DNA from: Arthonia radiata
Lineage: Eukaryota; Ascomycota; Arthoniomycetes; Arthoniales; Arthoniaceae
Assembly (NCBI GenBank): GCA_002989075.1
Contig: PSQN01000014.1
Location: 496,001 to 560,000, forward strand
Length of the DNA stretch: 64,000 nt
Direction: 5' to 3'
Part shown: positions 22,611 to 33,087 of the stretch, piece after piece
Position numbering within the stretch: the stretch's first letter is position 1
How the letters are laid out: every line of letters starts with the position of its first letter
Program-made: the position numbers and the translations under genes
Notes under the pieces: model-generated
What the model saw: only the letters and a program-made list of their open reading frames with translations
The model's database searches: none
What the model was told of the DNA's origin: nothing

Positions 22611-25600
22611 AAGAAGATACCTCCCGAATAATTCGCGATACATTGGCGAGACCGCTGCATAGCGTTGGCGCTGCGGATACACACTTGAAGTACATCTGGT
22701 CATTGAAGGAAGTACAATGCTAAGCGTCAGCGTGCCATTTGTCATACGTGTAGGACATAGATCGGTGGCCGAACCCTTGGGTCGGCACATGCAGTCAGAC
22801 GCAAGTTGTCAAGCGGCGACCTGCACGCAAGCGACACCACGCTGTCCAGATCACACGAGAAGTGGTCGTACGACAGTTGGTGCGAGGGTGACAGCTGCAC
22901 ATTGAATATTCTCCGGCGCGCGTGGCGACGGCGCCTCCAATGCGGAAAACGCATTGACCGTATCACCACAGTTCGCTGGTTGGTCCTGCATCTCGCCTTG
23001 CTTCTCCCTCTTGTTGGCCGGTTGGATATCCCATGCGCGCACCCGGTGGCTGTGTCCAGACTCAAAAGCTTGGCACTGTGACGTCTGCTGTCAATTTTTT
23101 TTGGTATCCGGAGCATTTTACTACAACGCATCTTGCCTAGGCAAATTTACCTGCGAGACTTTATTCGCCCCGCGGCGTTACTATTTTGACTGTTGGCGAG
23201 ATTATCAATACTTGCCCTGGGCTCGACGGAGAGTCAGGAGCGTTACGCAGGCTGCAGATCATCCATCTTGCGAACGTCCGCCGGCTGTCGTGTCGTGTTT
23301 CTTGCCGGTTATGCTTCGTATCAGGATCGGACGGCAGCGCATCCCTCACTTTGTTTTATCTGTACGCAGGGTTGCTGACTCTGAGCTGTCAAAGACAGCG
23401 GACGATCAACATTCCAGCTGGCCGAGGAAGGGGGAGGTGAACTTGCGGGGTGAGGCATATCAGGGTGACACAGGAACCGTGGCTGACACCGAAGAGTTCA
23501 CACATTGTACCGCGTCTAATGCCCGGCGGTGAGATTGGATTCAGCACTGTATCTGGACGCAGCCATCCGGAAAGAGAGGGAGCCGTTCAGGGGTTACCAC
23601 TTACGGCGCATGCGAGCTGCCAAAAGAATTCAACCTCGCCAGCAGTGGTTGAAAAGGACCGTAGCGCATCCGAGGTAGCGCGCACTGCCAGACTGCTCGA
23701 AATTCGGCGTTTCGTCGCCCGCGATCGACAGCTGCTGGGGCCCTGTCAAGTTGTCCATCCACCACCATTGAGTCAGGGTTGGCGGTTCGGTTCACGATCG
23801 ACACCCCAGCTGACATGCGAGCCCTGATTGAGTAAATTGTTTCATTATTCGTGGTCTTGGCCAACGGGGGAGCTGTCATGCACGCCCTGACTTAAGCTTA
23901 CAGTAGCCTGAGCATGGACCAAGCCTCGTTTTCGGGCCTAGGAAAACACATTGAGAGTCATTTTCACTTCGGCAGAATTCGGCGCACAGCGCACGGCAGA
24001 GTAAAGACAATAACAAGCCCACATGCTGTGGTGCGAGGGCAGACTGAAGTGTGGGTCGTGAATGGTTACTGCGTGGTTGTGCGACAGGGAAGGCTTCCAT
24101 GCGGCGACATGGGTCAGTGAGTCAGCGCCGCAGACGACTACTTCAACTTCACACCAAGTGTCTTGAATTCTTGCATCAAATTTGCATTGGCTATTACCGC
24201 GATGAACGCGATGAAGTGTCTAGCAGCGTTGAAGCTGTCGGCTTGCTTGCTGGGTTCTCGTCTCGGTCCCCAACAGCGGAAGATAGCGCGACCGTCAATT
24301 ATCCGGGGTCCCTTTCAGGGTCTGAAGGCGATCTCGTTGTGCTGACCAGGGCACCAAGCTGCTGTTCCTGATCGACCGCCAACGCCATTCTTTGGGCGAA
24401 GTCACGCGCTGCTCGTTTCGTGAGCCAGTCTCATGCGTCGTGGGCTCGATTAAAACCGGCACTAGCTCCCACTGCGCTTCCCAAAGCGGCGAGCGGCGGT
24501 GCTGTCACTTGGAAGCTTGTCTGTGCCAACCGCTTCTCTATGCTGATCTCGATAATGTCCTATCCGCTCTTGGTACCGTCTCCTATTCAGCTGTTCCCCT
24601 TGCGGTTTGCCTCTTCCACCATCAACGCATGGCAATCTCAACCCGGCAAATGTACGGACGAGTCGATTCACTTGACCGGTCTGGGCTGCGGTTGCATACA
24701 CAAATGTGCGGTAGGGGTCAAGTTTCAAGTCGAGACAGCTCTCATATCGACGTCACGCCGAGGTACCCGCCAGAAATAATGCCAAAAGTGATACTTGGCA
24801 GATCGTCAGCACCCGCTACTGATGTGCGCACTTTATCTTGGAGCACACACGCATTGAATGAGGCGAAGCTGAAGTAAGGTTTGGTATCTGCTGGTGACAA
24901 CAGCACAATCCCCTGTCACTTTGTCGTTCCCTTGTCTCTAGCGCAGATCCCCCAAGCACATCACCGCTCAACCTTCAATTTGCATCATATCTCTCCATCC
25001 TGCGGCTAATGCACTTGCCGTCGTTCCTTAGCCTGCCCATCTTGCAGCTTCAGTCAACACGTTCCTGCGCCGTTTTGACACATCTTCACTGTGTATTTCT
25101 GCTATTCCTCCCTGGTCCCGGGGCTAAGATCAGTCCACTACACTACTGCTTATTTTGAGTGCGGATCACTGCAGGTGCATTCATATGCTCAATGCGCTGC
25201 TCCGTCCTATTTTCACTCTCCTTCCCCCCTGTGACAGCGCGGCAACATTTCGAACATCCTTTTCTCCGTAACTGAGCGATCTGCATCATCGCCTGTCACC
25301 CTTTTGCATAAGAGTGTTCGGCTAGGTTATTGGCAGGCTCTTGAAAAGAGGCGAATGGGAGTCTGAATTGACTATATTCACTTGTCCACGCAACCTGATC
25401 AGCGTCGGGTACTAACCCACTCGGGCTGCGCCCGAAGCACTTCTTCACAGCTTCGGAACAGCAAGCGGGTAACTGGCCTGAGGGCCTTTGTTTCTGGCCG
25501 AGATTCGACAGATACGCCTCTAAACTGGGCTGAAAAGGGCTGTTGCGCAAATTATCAAGTATTCGCCCCTTCCAAATTGGATCTTGAGATGTGTGCCAAG

Positions 25601-25706
25601 GCGTTGCCATTGGCCTAGCATTGCGCGAAAACATTGTCTATCAATTTCAACATCTTTTTCAATTCATACGAACCGGCGCAAATTGTTCATTCTAGATGAG
25701 CCGGAC
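22611..25706. other. 3.1-kb gap upstream of the homeobox gene
   Basis: The longest stretch outside the repeats with no supportable gene. Open stretches such as 22954-23532 and 24392-24877 (+) lack family-like blocks, overlap one another in several frames and do not splice into anything I recognise. Composition is normal, not AT-rich, so it is not a RIP island. Pyrimidine-rich DNA with many CTTC/CTCC runs increases toward 24900-25300, as in a long fungal promoter or 5' leader. It probably holds the NUP82 3' UTR, the extended regulatory region of the homeobox gene and perhaps non-coding transcripts; I cannot show which. Confidence 0.5.
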
Positions 25707-27057
25707 ATGTCTTATCCATACTCTCCTGCTTCTTCCCCACCAGACAGCATGAGCTCAGAGCATGGACAGAAGCTTCCTTCGTTGAGCAAGGTGAGATGAC
25801 TCTATTATTGATGCTGAAGGTGGCCAAGCTGACAGAGAGCGCGGTTAGCAATTTCCAGAGGTGTTTGTTCAGCGGCCACAGAGCCCTCCAACGACACCCG
25901 CATTAGCAGCTTCACCATCCACACGCGCACTCTCACCGCACAAACGCCGCTGGTCGGAACGCGCAGACCCAGACGATTTTGAGCCAGAAAGGAAGAGACC
26001 GATGATGCGACCAACTCCTAGACTGCCGTCAGCGCCGCAGCTTGCTCAAGCTCCTAGATCGCCTATACCTATTGCCCCCAGCGCCGCCCCGTCGTCAGAG
26101 AGAGTACCATTTCAACTTCCACCAATACGGACCTATCTCGGTCCATACGATGAGAGGCCACACGCCAGTCCAATGACGAGCGCACATGGAACGACACGGC
26201 TAGAGAACTTTGCTCTGTCGCAGCCTATTTCTCGTGACCCTGTTGCACCTGCAAGACCGCCACTTGCAGCAGAGCGATCACCTTACGAGGCGGAGCGAGC
26301 ACAGGAGCGAAGGGACTCAGGCGACGTATCGGATGTGGAACGGCCACTGCCGCGTGCATATCCCATGTACGCACCAGGAGCACCCCTCGTCACTATGCCA
26401 CCCTTTATGTCACCAACATATGCGGATGGGCTACCTCGACCGCCCGGCTACTGTCCACCGCCACGAGATGTACGAGACGATCAAAGCAGACCATATGCAG
26501 TGACTTCGACCCCGTTGGGCGGACCGTATTCTTTTTATGGGCTGTCGCCTGATCGTCCGCGGCACTCTGTGGAGCAATTTCCAGGGCAAACTCATGGATC
26601 GCCAACGGATGCATCTGGAAGATACACATGGGAGATCCCTCCAGCAGGCGTGTCAGGCAGTGCTTCGATGCCGAGTCTAGCGAATCCAAATGGCAGAAAG
26701 AGGAGGGGCAATCTGCCTAAAGAGAGCACTCAGGTGCTCAACGAGTGGTAACCCTCCTGAACTCCACAACGATTACATCATGTTGCTCACATATCCACCA
26801 GGTTCATCAAGCACGCCAACTTCCCATACCCAAAAGAATCGGAAAAGCAACAGCTTCACGCAGCGACGGGCCTTACTCTAAGCCAGATCAGCAACTGGTT
26901 CATCAACGCACGAAGAAGGCGGCGGCCGGAGACAACCAGCACGCTTCCACCGGCGCATGCACATGATCCTAGGGAGATACAGCCGGTTACAGGAGGTCCG
27001 CCACCACCTCTGGCGCAGCAGCCGTACCCGTCGCATGATCAATGGGGTCCAAGGTGA
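25707..27057 (+). CDS. TALE-class homeobox (KN domain) transcription factor
   Basis: DNA-binding regulator of the three-amino-acid-loop-extension class, like yeast Cup9/Tos8. Three exons, 25707-25790, 25861-26747 and 26802-27057, give 408 residues. The start MSYPYSPASSPPDSMSSEHG is preceded by another ATG (25696) in a different frame that forms a short upstream ORF overlapping the start. The N-terminal 300 residues are Pro/Ser/Arg-rich and disordered. The homeodomain begins GRKRRGNLPKESTQVLNEW and is completed in exon 3: the PYP loop (FPYPKES), helix 3 ISNWFINARRRR with the recognition residues W-F-x-N-x-R. The second intron cuts the homeodomain within the Trp codon of helix 1. A proline-rich tail follows. 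It is preceded by an unusually long gap, as often seen for developmental regulators. Confidence 0.92.
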
Positions 27058-27277
27058 GCGTGATGGAAGTGGTCCGCTGACATGCTGGTCATGAAGCGGG
27101 GTATACTTTGTAATCTAATGTTAATTTATCAAACACTTCAACGAGCGGCTCAGTATGTCAATGAGGTTACTCTTAATTGCCCTTTCTATGTTTGACCGTC
27201 CATGCCGCCATCTTGCTTGTTTTTACGAAATTTGATTGTGCAGTAGGTGTCCGTTGCTCCGCATATAGACGTGTCCT

Positions 27278-28488
27278 ATGAACTGGACACCCTGCTTCCA
27301 CTCCTCTCCAGACTTTAACCGCAGACCACAATTTCTCTCCATGGTCCAAAATATGGCTTTTGAAGATGTCGGCGACGAATCAACAGCACTGACACACATT
27401 ACGGTCACACATTGGATTTGGATCGGTTCCGTGCTTAGCTTTGCAATTTTGAAAGGGATCTCGAACATGCCTACAATAGGCTTCTGGGCACGCTGCATTC
27501 TGTCCCTCATCTGCTTGGTAGTGTGCGCTGCGTACGGTGTTGTAGTTGCAATACCCTTACGAGTGGTAGGGTATGGCGGTCTCATCCAATGGTCGGTTGC
27601 AAGAGCTTTCAAGTACTCAATGTGGTACACGGTCGGTGTGGAGTTTGTTCTTCAGGATGAGCATCATCTGCAGACGAGGCCTGCGGTGATCATTGGCAAT
27701 CATCAAACGTACGTGACGCAAGTCTAAGTACTCAGACAGCTTTCAGTCATTCATAAGGACTGTGAACAAGAGACACTGGTGTCAATAGAGCTAACAAATA
27801 ATATCCAGAGAGCTCGACGTCCTAATGCTCGGCTGCGTCTTCCCGCGCTACACCAGCGTCACGAGCAAGAAACAGCTCAAATATTGGCCTTTCCTAGGCT
27901 GGTACAGTAAGCAACGACACCGCTTCCCAAAATCCGCGACGTTCACGAGAACCCCTCAAATTAACGCATTCCTAGTGACCCTCAGCAAGACCGTTTTCAT
28001 CGACCGCGCCAACCGGCAATCAGCCCGGGCTTCGTTCGACGGTGCTGCACGCACGATGCAGCAAGAACGACAGTCCGTCTTCGTCTTCCCCGAAGGAACT
28101 CGCAGCTACGCTGACGAGCCGACCATGCTACCTTTCAAAAAGGGCGCCTTCCACCTGGCTGTGCAGGCAGGTGTACCCATTATCCCCGTCGTCGTCGCCA
28201 ACTACTCCGAAGTGCTGAGTCTACAGCGGAGAGTGTTCACGAGCGGACGAGTTCCAGTCAAAGGTATGTCAATCTCCTCAGGCTGGATCACGTGGTGCGT
28301 ATACGGCCAGGTTAGTGCTAACACGGATGCTAGTGCTCCCTCCTGTTGAGACGAAGGGTCTGACACCCGCTGACGTCGATGGTCTGATGCAGCGCATCAA
28401 CAGAGACATGCAAAACGAGTTGGTGAGGGTGACCGATATCGCCAGAGGCAAGCGCAAGTCGCTCGCTGCTGCTAACAAGCAGCACTAG
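27278..28488 (+). CDS. SLC1: 1-acyl-sn-glycerol-3-phosphate acyltransferase (Slc1 type)
   Basis: Converts lysophosphatidate plus acyl-CoA to phosphatidate, in ER or lipid-droplet membrane. Four exons: 27278-27708, 27809-27906, 27976-28263 and 28334-28488, giving 323 residues. N-terminal hydrophobic helices (about 46-85) precede the catalytic motif NHQTELD (HX4D), which is rebuilt across intron 1. Further motifs: SVTSKKQLKYWPFLGWYMTLSKTVFIDRANR split by intron 2, then FVFPEGTRS (EGTR box) and PFKKGAFHLAVQAGVPIIPVV. The exact start is uncertain: the ATG at 27278 keeps a first helix, while the ATG at 27467 (MPTIGFWARC) gives a form closer to the yeast length. Intron 1 is 100 bp, the others about 70. 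Confidence 0.94.
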
Positions 28489-29031
28489 GAGGAGCGGCTG
28501 TCATGCGGTCAATGATATCAAGACAACGTTTGTGGCATATTATGAGCCTACCACCATTTGAAAAAGCATGAGATACCCCAGTAGTACAAGAAAACGAGCT
28601 GTTTGGTCACTCCTTTCGAAGAGGGCCCTGTTGCTGCGTACGCTGCTCTTGCTTGTTCCTGACCGTGGCGCATGTGGCGTGATGCTACTTGAATGCGGGA
28701 GTCTGGATTGATGTGAAACGCCTCAATGATCGCTCGATATTGCTATATCCAAGACCACTCTCTTTATTGCTGGCACGCATTGCAGAGGCAAACCTAGCCC
28801 AGCCCGAGGCTCACATCTACCTGTCCAGCATCGCCGCTCAGTCTTCCTACCCAACCACCTGCAGTCACAGTAGCTCGTAGTATGTTCCGCCGAATACCTT
28901 GAACATGACATCATCCAGAGAGCTGCTGCGAGATTATCATCGTTTGCTTTGCCAAGGTCCGCTCAGATGTCCACAAACGTCGAGCCCTCCGCCTCGACAA
29001 GAGCACTGAGCAATCCCGCAATTACTATAAC
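28489..29031. promoter_or_regulatory. SLC1 3' flank and SDR upstream region
   Basis: About 540 bp between genes on the same strand. Nothing beyond short chance frames was seen. The last 100 bp before the SDR start should hold its leader. Confidence 0.45.
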
Positions 29032-29921
29032 ATGGACCACAGCCATCTCCAGGGCAAGCTCGCCCTCATTACAGGCGCGACAGGTAAGCCAGCCAGTCTT
29101 CTATACATATCTCAAGTCGTGCCTCTCGGGTCCAACGTACATTTCTTTCCCCCTCCAGCAACAACCAGATCGTTTTCCGCAATGCACCCGTCCACTACCC
29201 CGATCCGCTAACAACTACAGGCGGCATCGGCACAGCCACCGCCCACCTCCTCGCCTCCCTCGGCCTCAACCTCGCCCTGCACTACAACACCTCCCCCGAC
29301 GCCCACTCCATCGCCTCCACTCTCAGCACGAGCTACTCCATCCGCGCCGAAACCTTCCAAGCGGACCTCTCCTCCTACGACGCCACCCGGACTCTCCACG
29401 CCGCCGTCACCGAAACAATGGGCCACCCCTCCATCCTCTTCAACAACGCCGGCACCACCCTCGCCCGCTCCGGCATCGCCGACATAAGCATCGACGAGTT
29501 CGAGCAGACCTGGCGCGCCAATTGCGGGAGCGCCTATCTCGTCACGCAGCTCTGCATGCCGTACATGGTGGACTCAGGCTGGGGACGTGTCATCTTCTGC
29601 AGTTCTGTAGCCGGCTTCACCGGGGGTGTGGTGGGGCCGCACTATGCGAGTTCGAAGTCTGCGTTGCATGAGCTCGTGCATTGGTTGAGTGGGAAGTACT
29701 GCAGTAGGGGTGTTACGGTGAATGGGGTCGCGCCGGCGCTGATTGAGGGGACGAGGATGTTGCCGGGTGGGACTGACGGGGCTGCGGAGATGGCGAAGAA
29801 GATTCCGATGGGACGGCTGGGGCGGGTGGAGGAGGTGGCGGAGACGGTGGGGTGGTTGGTGAAATGTGGGTATGTTACGAATAAGGTTGTGGGGGTGGAT
29901 GGGGGGCTGTTGGTGCAGTGA
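29032..29921 (+). CDS. Classical short-chain dehydrogenase/reductase (FabG-like)
   Basis: NAD(P)-dependent oxidoreductase, probably cytosolic; substrate unknown. Two exons, 29032-29083 and 29221-29921, with a 137-bp intron that splits the cofactor loop, give 250 residues. Rossmann motif TGATGGIG (TGxxxGxG), NNAG near residue 87, catalytic serine in FCSSVAG, and the YASSK catalytic Tyr/Lys motif are all present, as is VNGVAPALIEGTRM after the active site. The closing GWLVKCGYVTNKVVGVDGGLLVQ is the 3-oxoacyl-ACP-reductase style end. All catalytic residues are intact. Codon third positions switch sharply from C to G about halfway (near 29560). It stands alone with no pathway neighbours. Confidence 0.93.
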
Positions 29922-30900
29922 TGGGGTGGAGTGGTGCGTGTTCGGGGGAGTGGAGAGTGGGTGTGGGACATACGGTTAGTGAGGCCAGGACCTAGGCTAG
30001 CTGCGCTGGCTTCTCGTTACAGAGCATGGGTATGTGGGACTTGAGAGCAAAATAGGGAGGTCCGTGGTTTGTCTTCTTACCCTTGTCTGTGCGGTCACGA
30101 CCAGTATCGCGAATCACTGCGCACGAGGCTTGGCTTTCACTCGCTGGATTCTCGATGCTGGCTCTTCATTACGAGACAAGTTGCTTGCACAACGCTACTC
30201 GTACCATCGCCATCGCCGGTTCTCTAACCGGAATTACGTCCTACTCATCAACCACCCTCGACCACATCAGCCTCAGCATTGAAACATACAAAGCGCCCTC
30301 GGTCGCATAATATTACCAGATAGCAAATTAGGCTCTGGGCAGGCATGTGTTCCACCACCCACCCTTCTCCTATTCCCGCTGTTTCCACTGCTCTAATCAG
30401 GTATCGCGTCAAATACAGCGCTTATTGCAGCCCAGGCTCAGCACAAGAACCTCGTAAACTTCATCGATGTAGCACTCCAATAGGAGGAGAGAACGCAGAC
30501 AGTCTTCGTGCTGGTATGCTGCTCTCAAGACCTGCGGCTTAGCGCGTTCACTATTCTTAGATGTGTGCTAAGTCCAGCCAAAAACCCACACAAGATCAAT
30601 TCGCAAACCTAGACACACCATTCCACTCCACCGGCATGCCGCCGAACATAAGCGAGTAGGGAAGGGCAAGGCTTGCGTGTTGCTACTTACCATCTTCTAC
30701 CTCCACCCCTCCATCTCTGCCACTCCTACAGTTCACTGATTACTGCGAACACCTTCTGGCAGAACCACCATACTCAGCAACACCGCTTTGAAGTACGCTT
30801 CATATGGACTGTTAAGCCGGCAGATGTAGAAAAAGGGAAGCGGGAATGAAAGGGGAATGTGAGTGTTGCTGTATCTGCTATGGTGCTTGCTACGGGGGGT
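29922..30900. other. Gene-free region between SDR and tandem array
   Basis: About 1 kb with no supported gene. It begins with the SDR 3' flank and grades into the decayed array. Short open frames on + lack protein-like features. Confidence 0.45.
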
Positions 30901-30939
30901 TGTAACTAGCAGCGTGCTCGATGGACATATGCTTTTGTC

Positions 30940-32830
30940 AGCCGATGAGTTTGGAGGGTATTGGCGAGGAAGTTGGGTTGTGTGAACTCTGCTGCCAGCG
31001 CAGTGCTAGACGGAGGGAAGACGGAAAACAAGAAGGCAATGTGTGTGCTGCTGTTGTCTCTGTCACAGTTCCCACCGTTTAACGTTGTGACCACTCACTG
31101 CATTCAACACAGCTTTGCATTAATCAGCAACTACGGCCGGACGACTCAGCGTCAAACGCGAGCTTCCGTCAACTTTTCCGGAGGCGTGGCCGCAAAACCG
31201 GGGGAGAACAACAATAGCAAGACTTAGACGCTGCTGTTCACCACTCTGTGATCTCTGTTCTTCAAACAATTGGACGACGCAGTACGCTCTGACGACCTCT
31301 GTGTTAAGATGACGAGCAGGCGAGAGTAATGAGCACCTACACTCGACTGGTCATGGCTTGGAAGCCAGCTTCCATAAACTTCTCGGGAGGCGTGGCAATA
31401 GAACGCCAGAGTGTGACCGCAAGAAAGGCTCGCATGATGCTGCTCATCTTCCTGGACATCTGCTTCTCAGTAGTCCAGACCTTGTGGCAAATCTAATGAA
31501 ACCACAATCTGGGTCAGCAACTCCACACGAACGGTCTAGCCTGAGATATCTGTTCTCTGAAGCTGTCTGGAAGGCGTTGTGATATGGTGCAACGAGGGGA
31601 AGGTAAAGGGGTTGCATGCGGCTGCTCGCCTTCCTGCCATGTTCGGGATGCGTAGTTTCTAGACTGGCTGGGACGTCCGTTGGAGATTTATTACTGTTGA
31701 GTAACTACATGGCAAGTATCGTAGTCAGGTGTTAGCTTTGTGGTGCGGAGGCGGAGGCGTAGCAGTATGAGGCGGGAAAAGGAAGGCCAGGAAGGCATGC
31801 GTGTTGCTGCTCATCTCTCTGTGGCATGTAACCTTCGTGTGTTTCAGACTAAGGTGGTATGGAATAGGTCAGCAGGCACAGCTTTCTTAGGCTGTTCCGG
31901 ATGCGTCGCAAGAAGAGGCGGGGAAAGGAAGGCTCGGAAAGCAGCGTGTTGCTGCTCATCTCTCTGTGATATACAATCTTCGTTTGTTTCAGGCTAGGGT
32001 GGTATGGAATAGGTCAGCAGCAACGCCCAAAGGGTGACCGCTCGGAATATAGGCGTTTCTGGGCTGCTTGGGGGGCGTAGTGAGATGGCGAGAGGATGGG
32101 AGTGTCAGAGAGGGCTACCTGCTGCTGCTCATCTGTCCGTGATCCTTAGTCTTTGAGTACTTTCAACAGGCTAACACAGTCTATTAGGTCAGCAGGAATG
32201 CCCAAACGGTAATAATTCGGAAGTAGGAGTTGATGGGCTGATATGGAGGTGTAGCAACAAGGCGCGGAGCTAGGCGAGTCAGAGGAGGTTGTGCGCTGCT
32301 CTTCATCTCCCGGAGATGTTCATTCTTCGTATGTTTTAGACTGCTTGAAACCATCTGTCAGGTCAGCAGCTACACTGAAGCGGTAACGTTGCGGAAGTAA
32401 GCCTTTCGGAGCTGTTTCGGAGGCGTAGCAGTAAGGCGCGAAGCGCAGAGGGTGAGAGGAGCTTGTGCGCTGCTGCCCACACCCCGATGATGTTGCTGGT
32501 TCACGTCATCTGTTAGGTCAGCGTCCGCACGGGAGCGGTAACAGCTCGATAACAGACATTCTGGAGCTATTCTGGAGGCGTCAGTCATTACAGATAGAAA
32601 TAGGAACAGGAGAGTGGGGGGTGCGCTGCTGTTCATCTGCCGGAAACGTCCAACCTTCATAGAGTCTAGACTGCTTCAACCTGTCCGTCAGGTCAGCGAC
32701 CACGCTGAAACGGTAGCGTTCTGGAAGCAGACGCTTCACAGCTATTTGGAAGGCGTAGCAATCAAAGACAAAAAGAGGAACGTCAGAAAGGAGTGCGTGC
32801 TGCTGTGAATCAATTTCACTGTTCGTCTTG
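30940..32830. repeat. Degenerate tandem array, ten or more units, period near 173 bp
   Basis: Decayed head-to-tail repeat seen by recurring anchors. The anchor GGAGGCGTAGC (with variants) recurs near 31180, 31387, 31569, 31753, 31900, 32072, 32246, 32419, 32575 and 32749, so spacings are 147-207 bp and mostly 172-174. Each unit also carries GGTCAGCA about 60 bp before the anchor, and a CTGCTGCTCATCT block about 40-60 bp after it. A possible further unit lies near 31010. Units differ by many substitutions and small indels and share no conserved reading frame, so the array is probably non-coding. It is not AT-rich, unlike the RIP island at the left edge. Confidence 0.8.
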
Positions 32831-32835
32831 CTATC

Positions 32836-33080
32836 TATACACGGTTGTTTGAGTTTGTAGAGCCACCGCACGTGGTATGTTCATAGTCGTGAGTCGCTCG
32901 TTTCGCCAACGCCGTCGTAATTACCCTTGCTGGTGAGATTTGCGCCGTCGCTCGTGCTGCTCTGCTTGCTGTTGGTACTTATACACATGATCAATCTCGT
33001 CGAGCCGCCGCAAGTGGCATGCTCATAGTCGTGTCCGTTCATTCCACCGGCGCGGTCCTCGTGATGCTCTCCTTGCTCCG
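32836..33080. repeat. Two-copy local duplication next to HOS4 3' end
   Basis: A block of about 95-100 bp at 32836-32931 recurs at 32980-33080. Both start TATACAC and contain GAGCC(A/G)CCGCA(C/A)GTGGCATG-like DNA followed by TCATAGTCGTG. The second copy ends within 10 bp of the HOS4-like stop codon, and the sequence after the first copy retains weak likeness to the gene's last codons, so the duplication may have included the 3' end of that gene. The period is about 144 bp. Confidence 0.7.
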
Positions 33081-33087
33081 TCTCCGC

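Noticed and set aside
22954-24877. Open frames of 120-190 codons in the gap before the homeobox gene
   Set aside because: They overlap in several frames, lack conserved blocks, codon bias and plausible splicing.
30961-31997. Small + strand frames within the tandem array
   Set aside because: The frames are not shared between repeat units, so they are chance openings in non-coding repeats.
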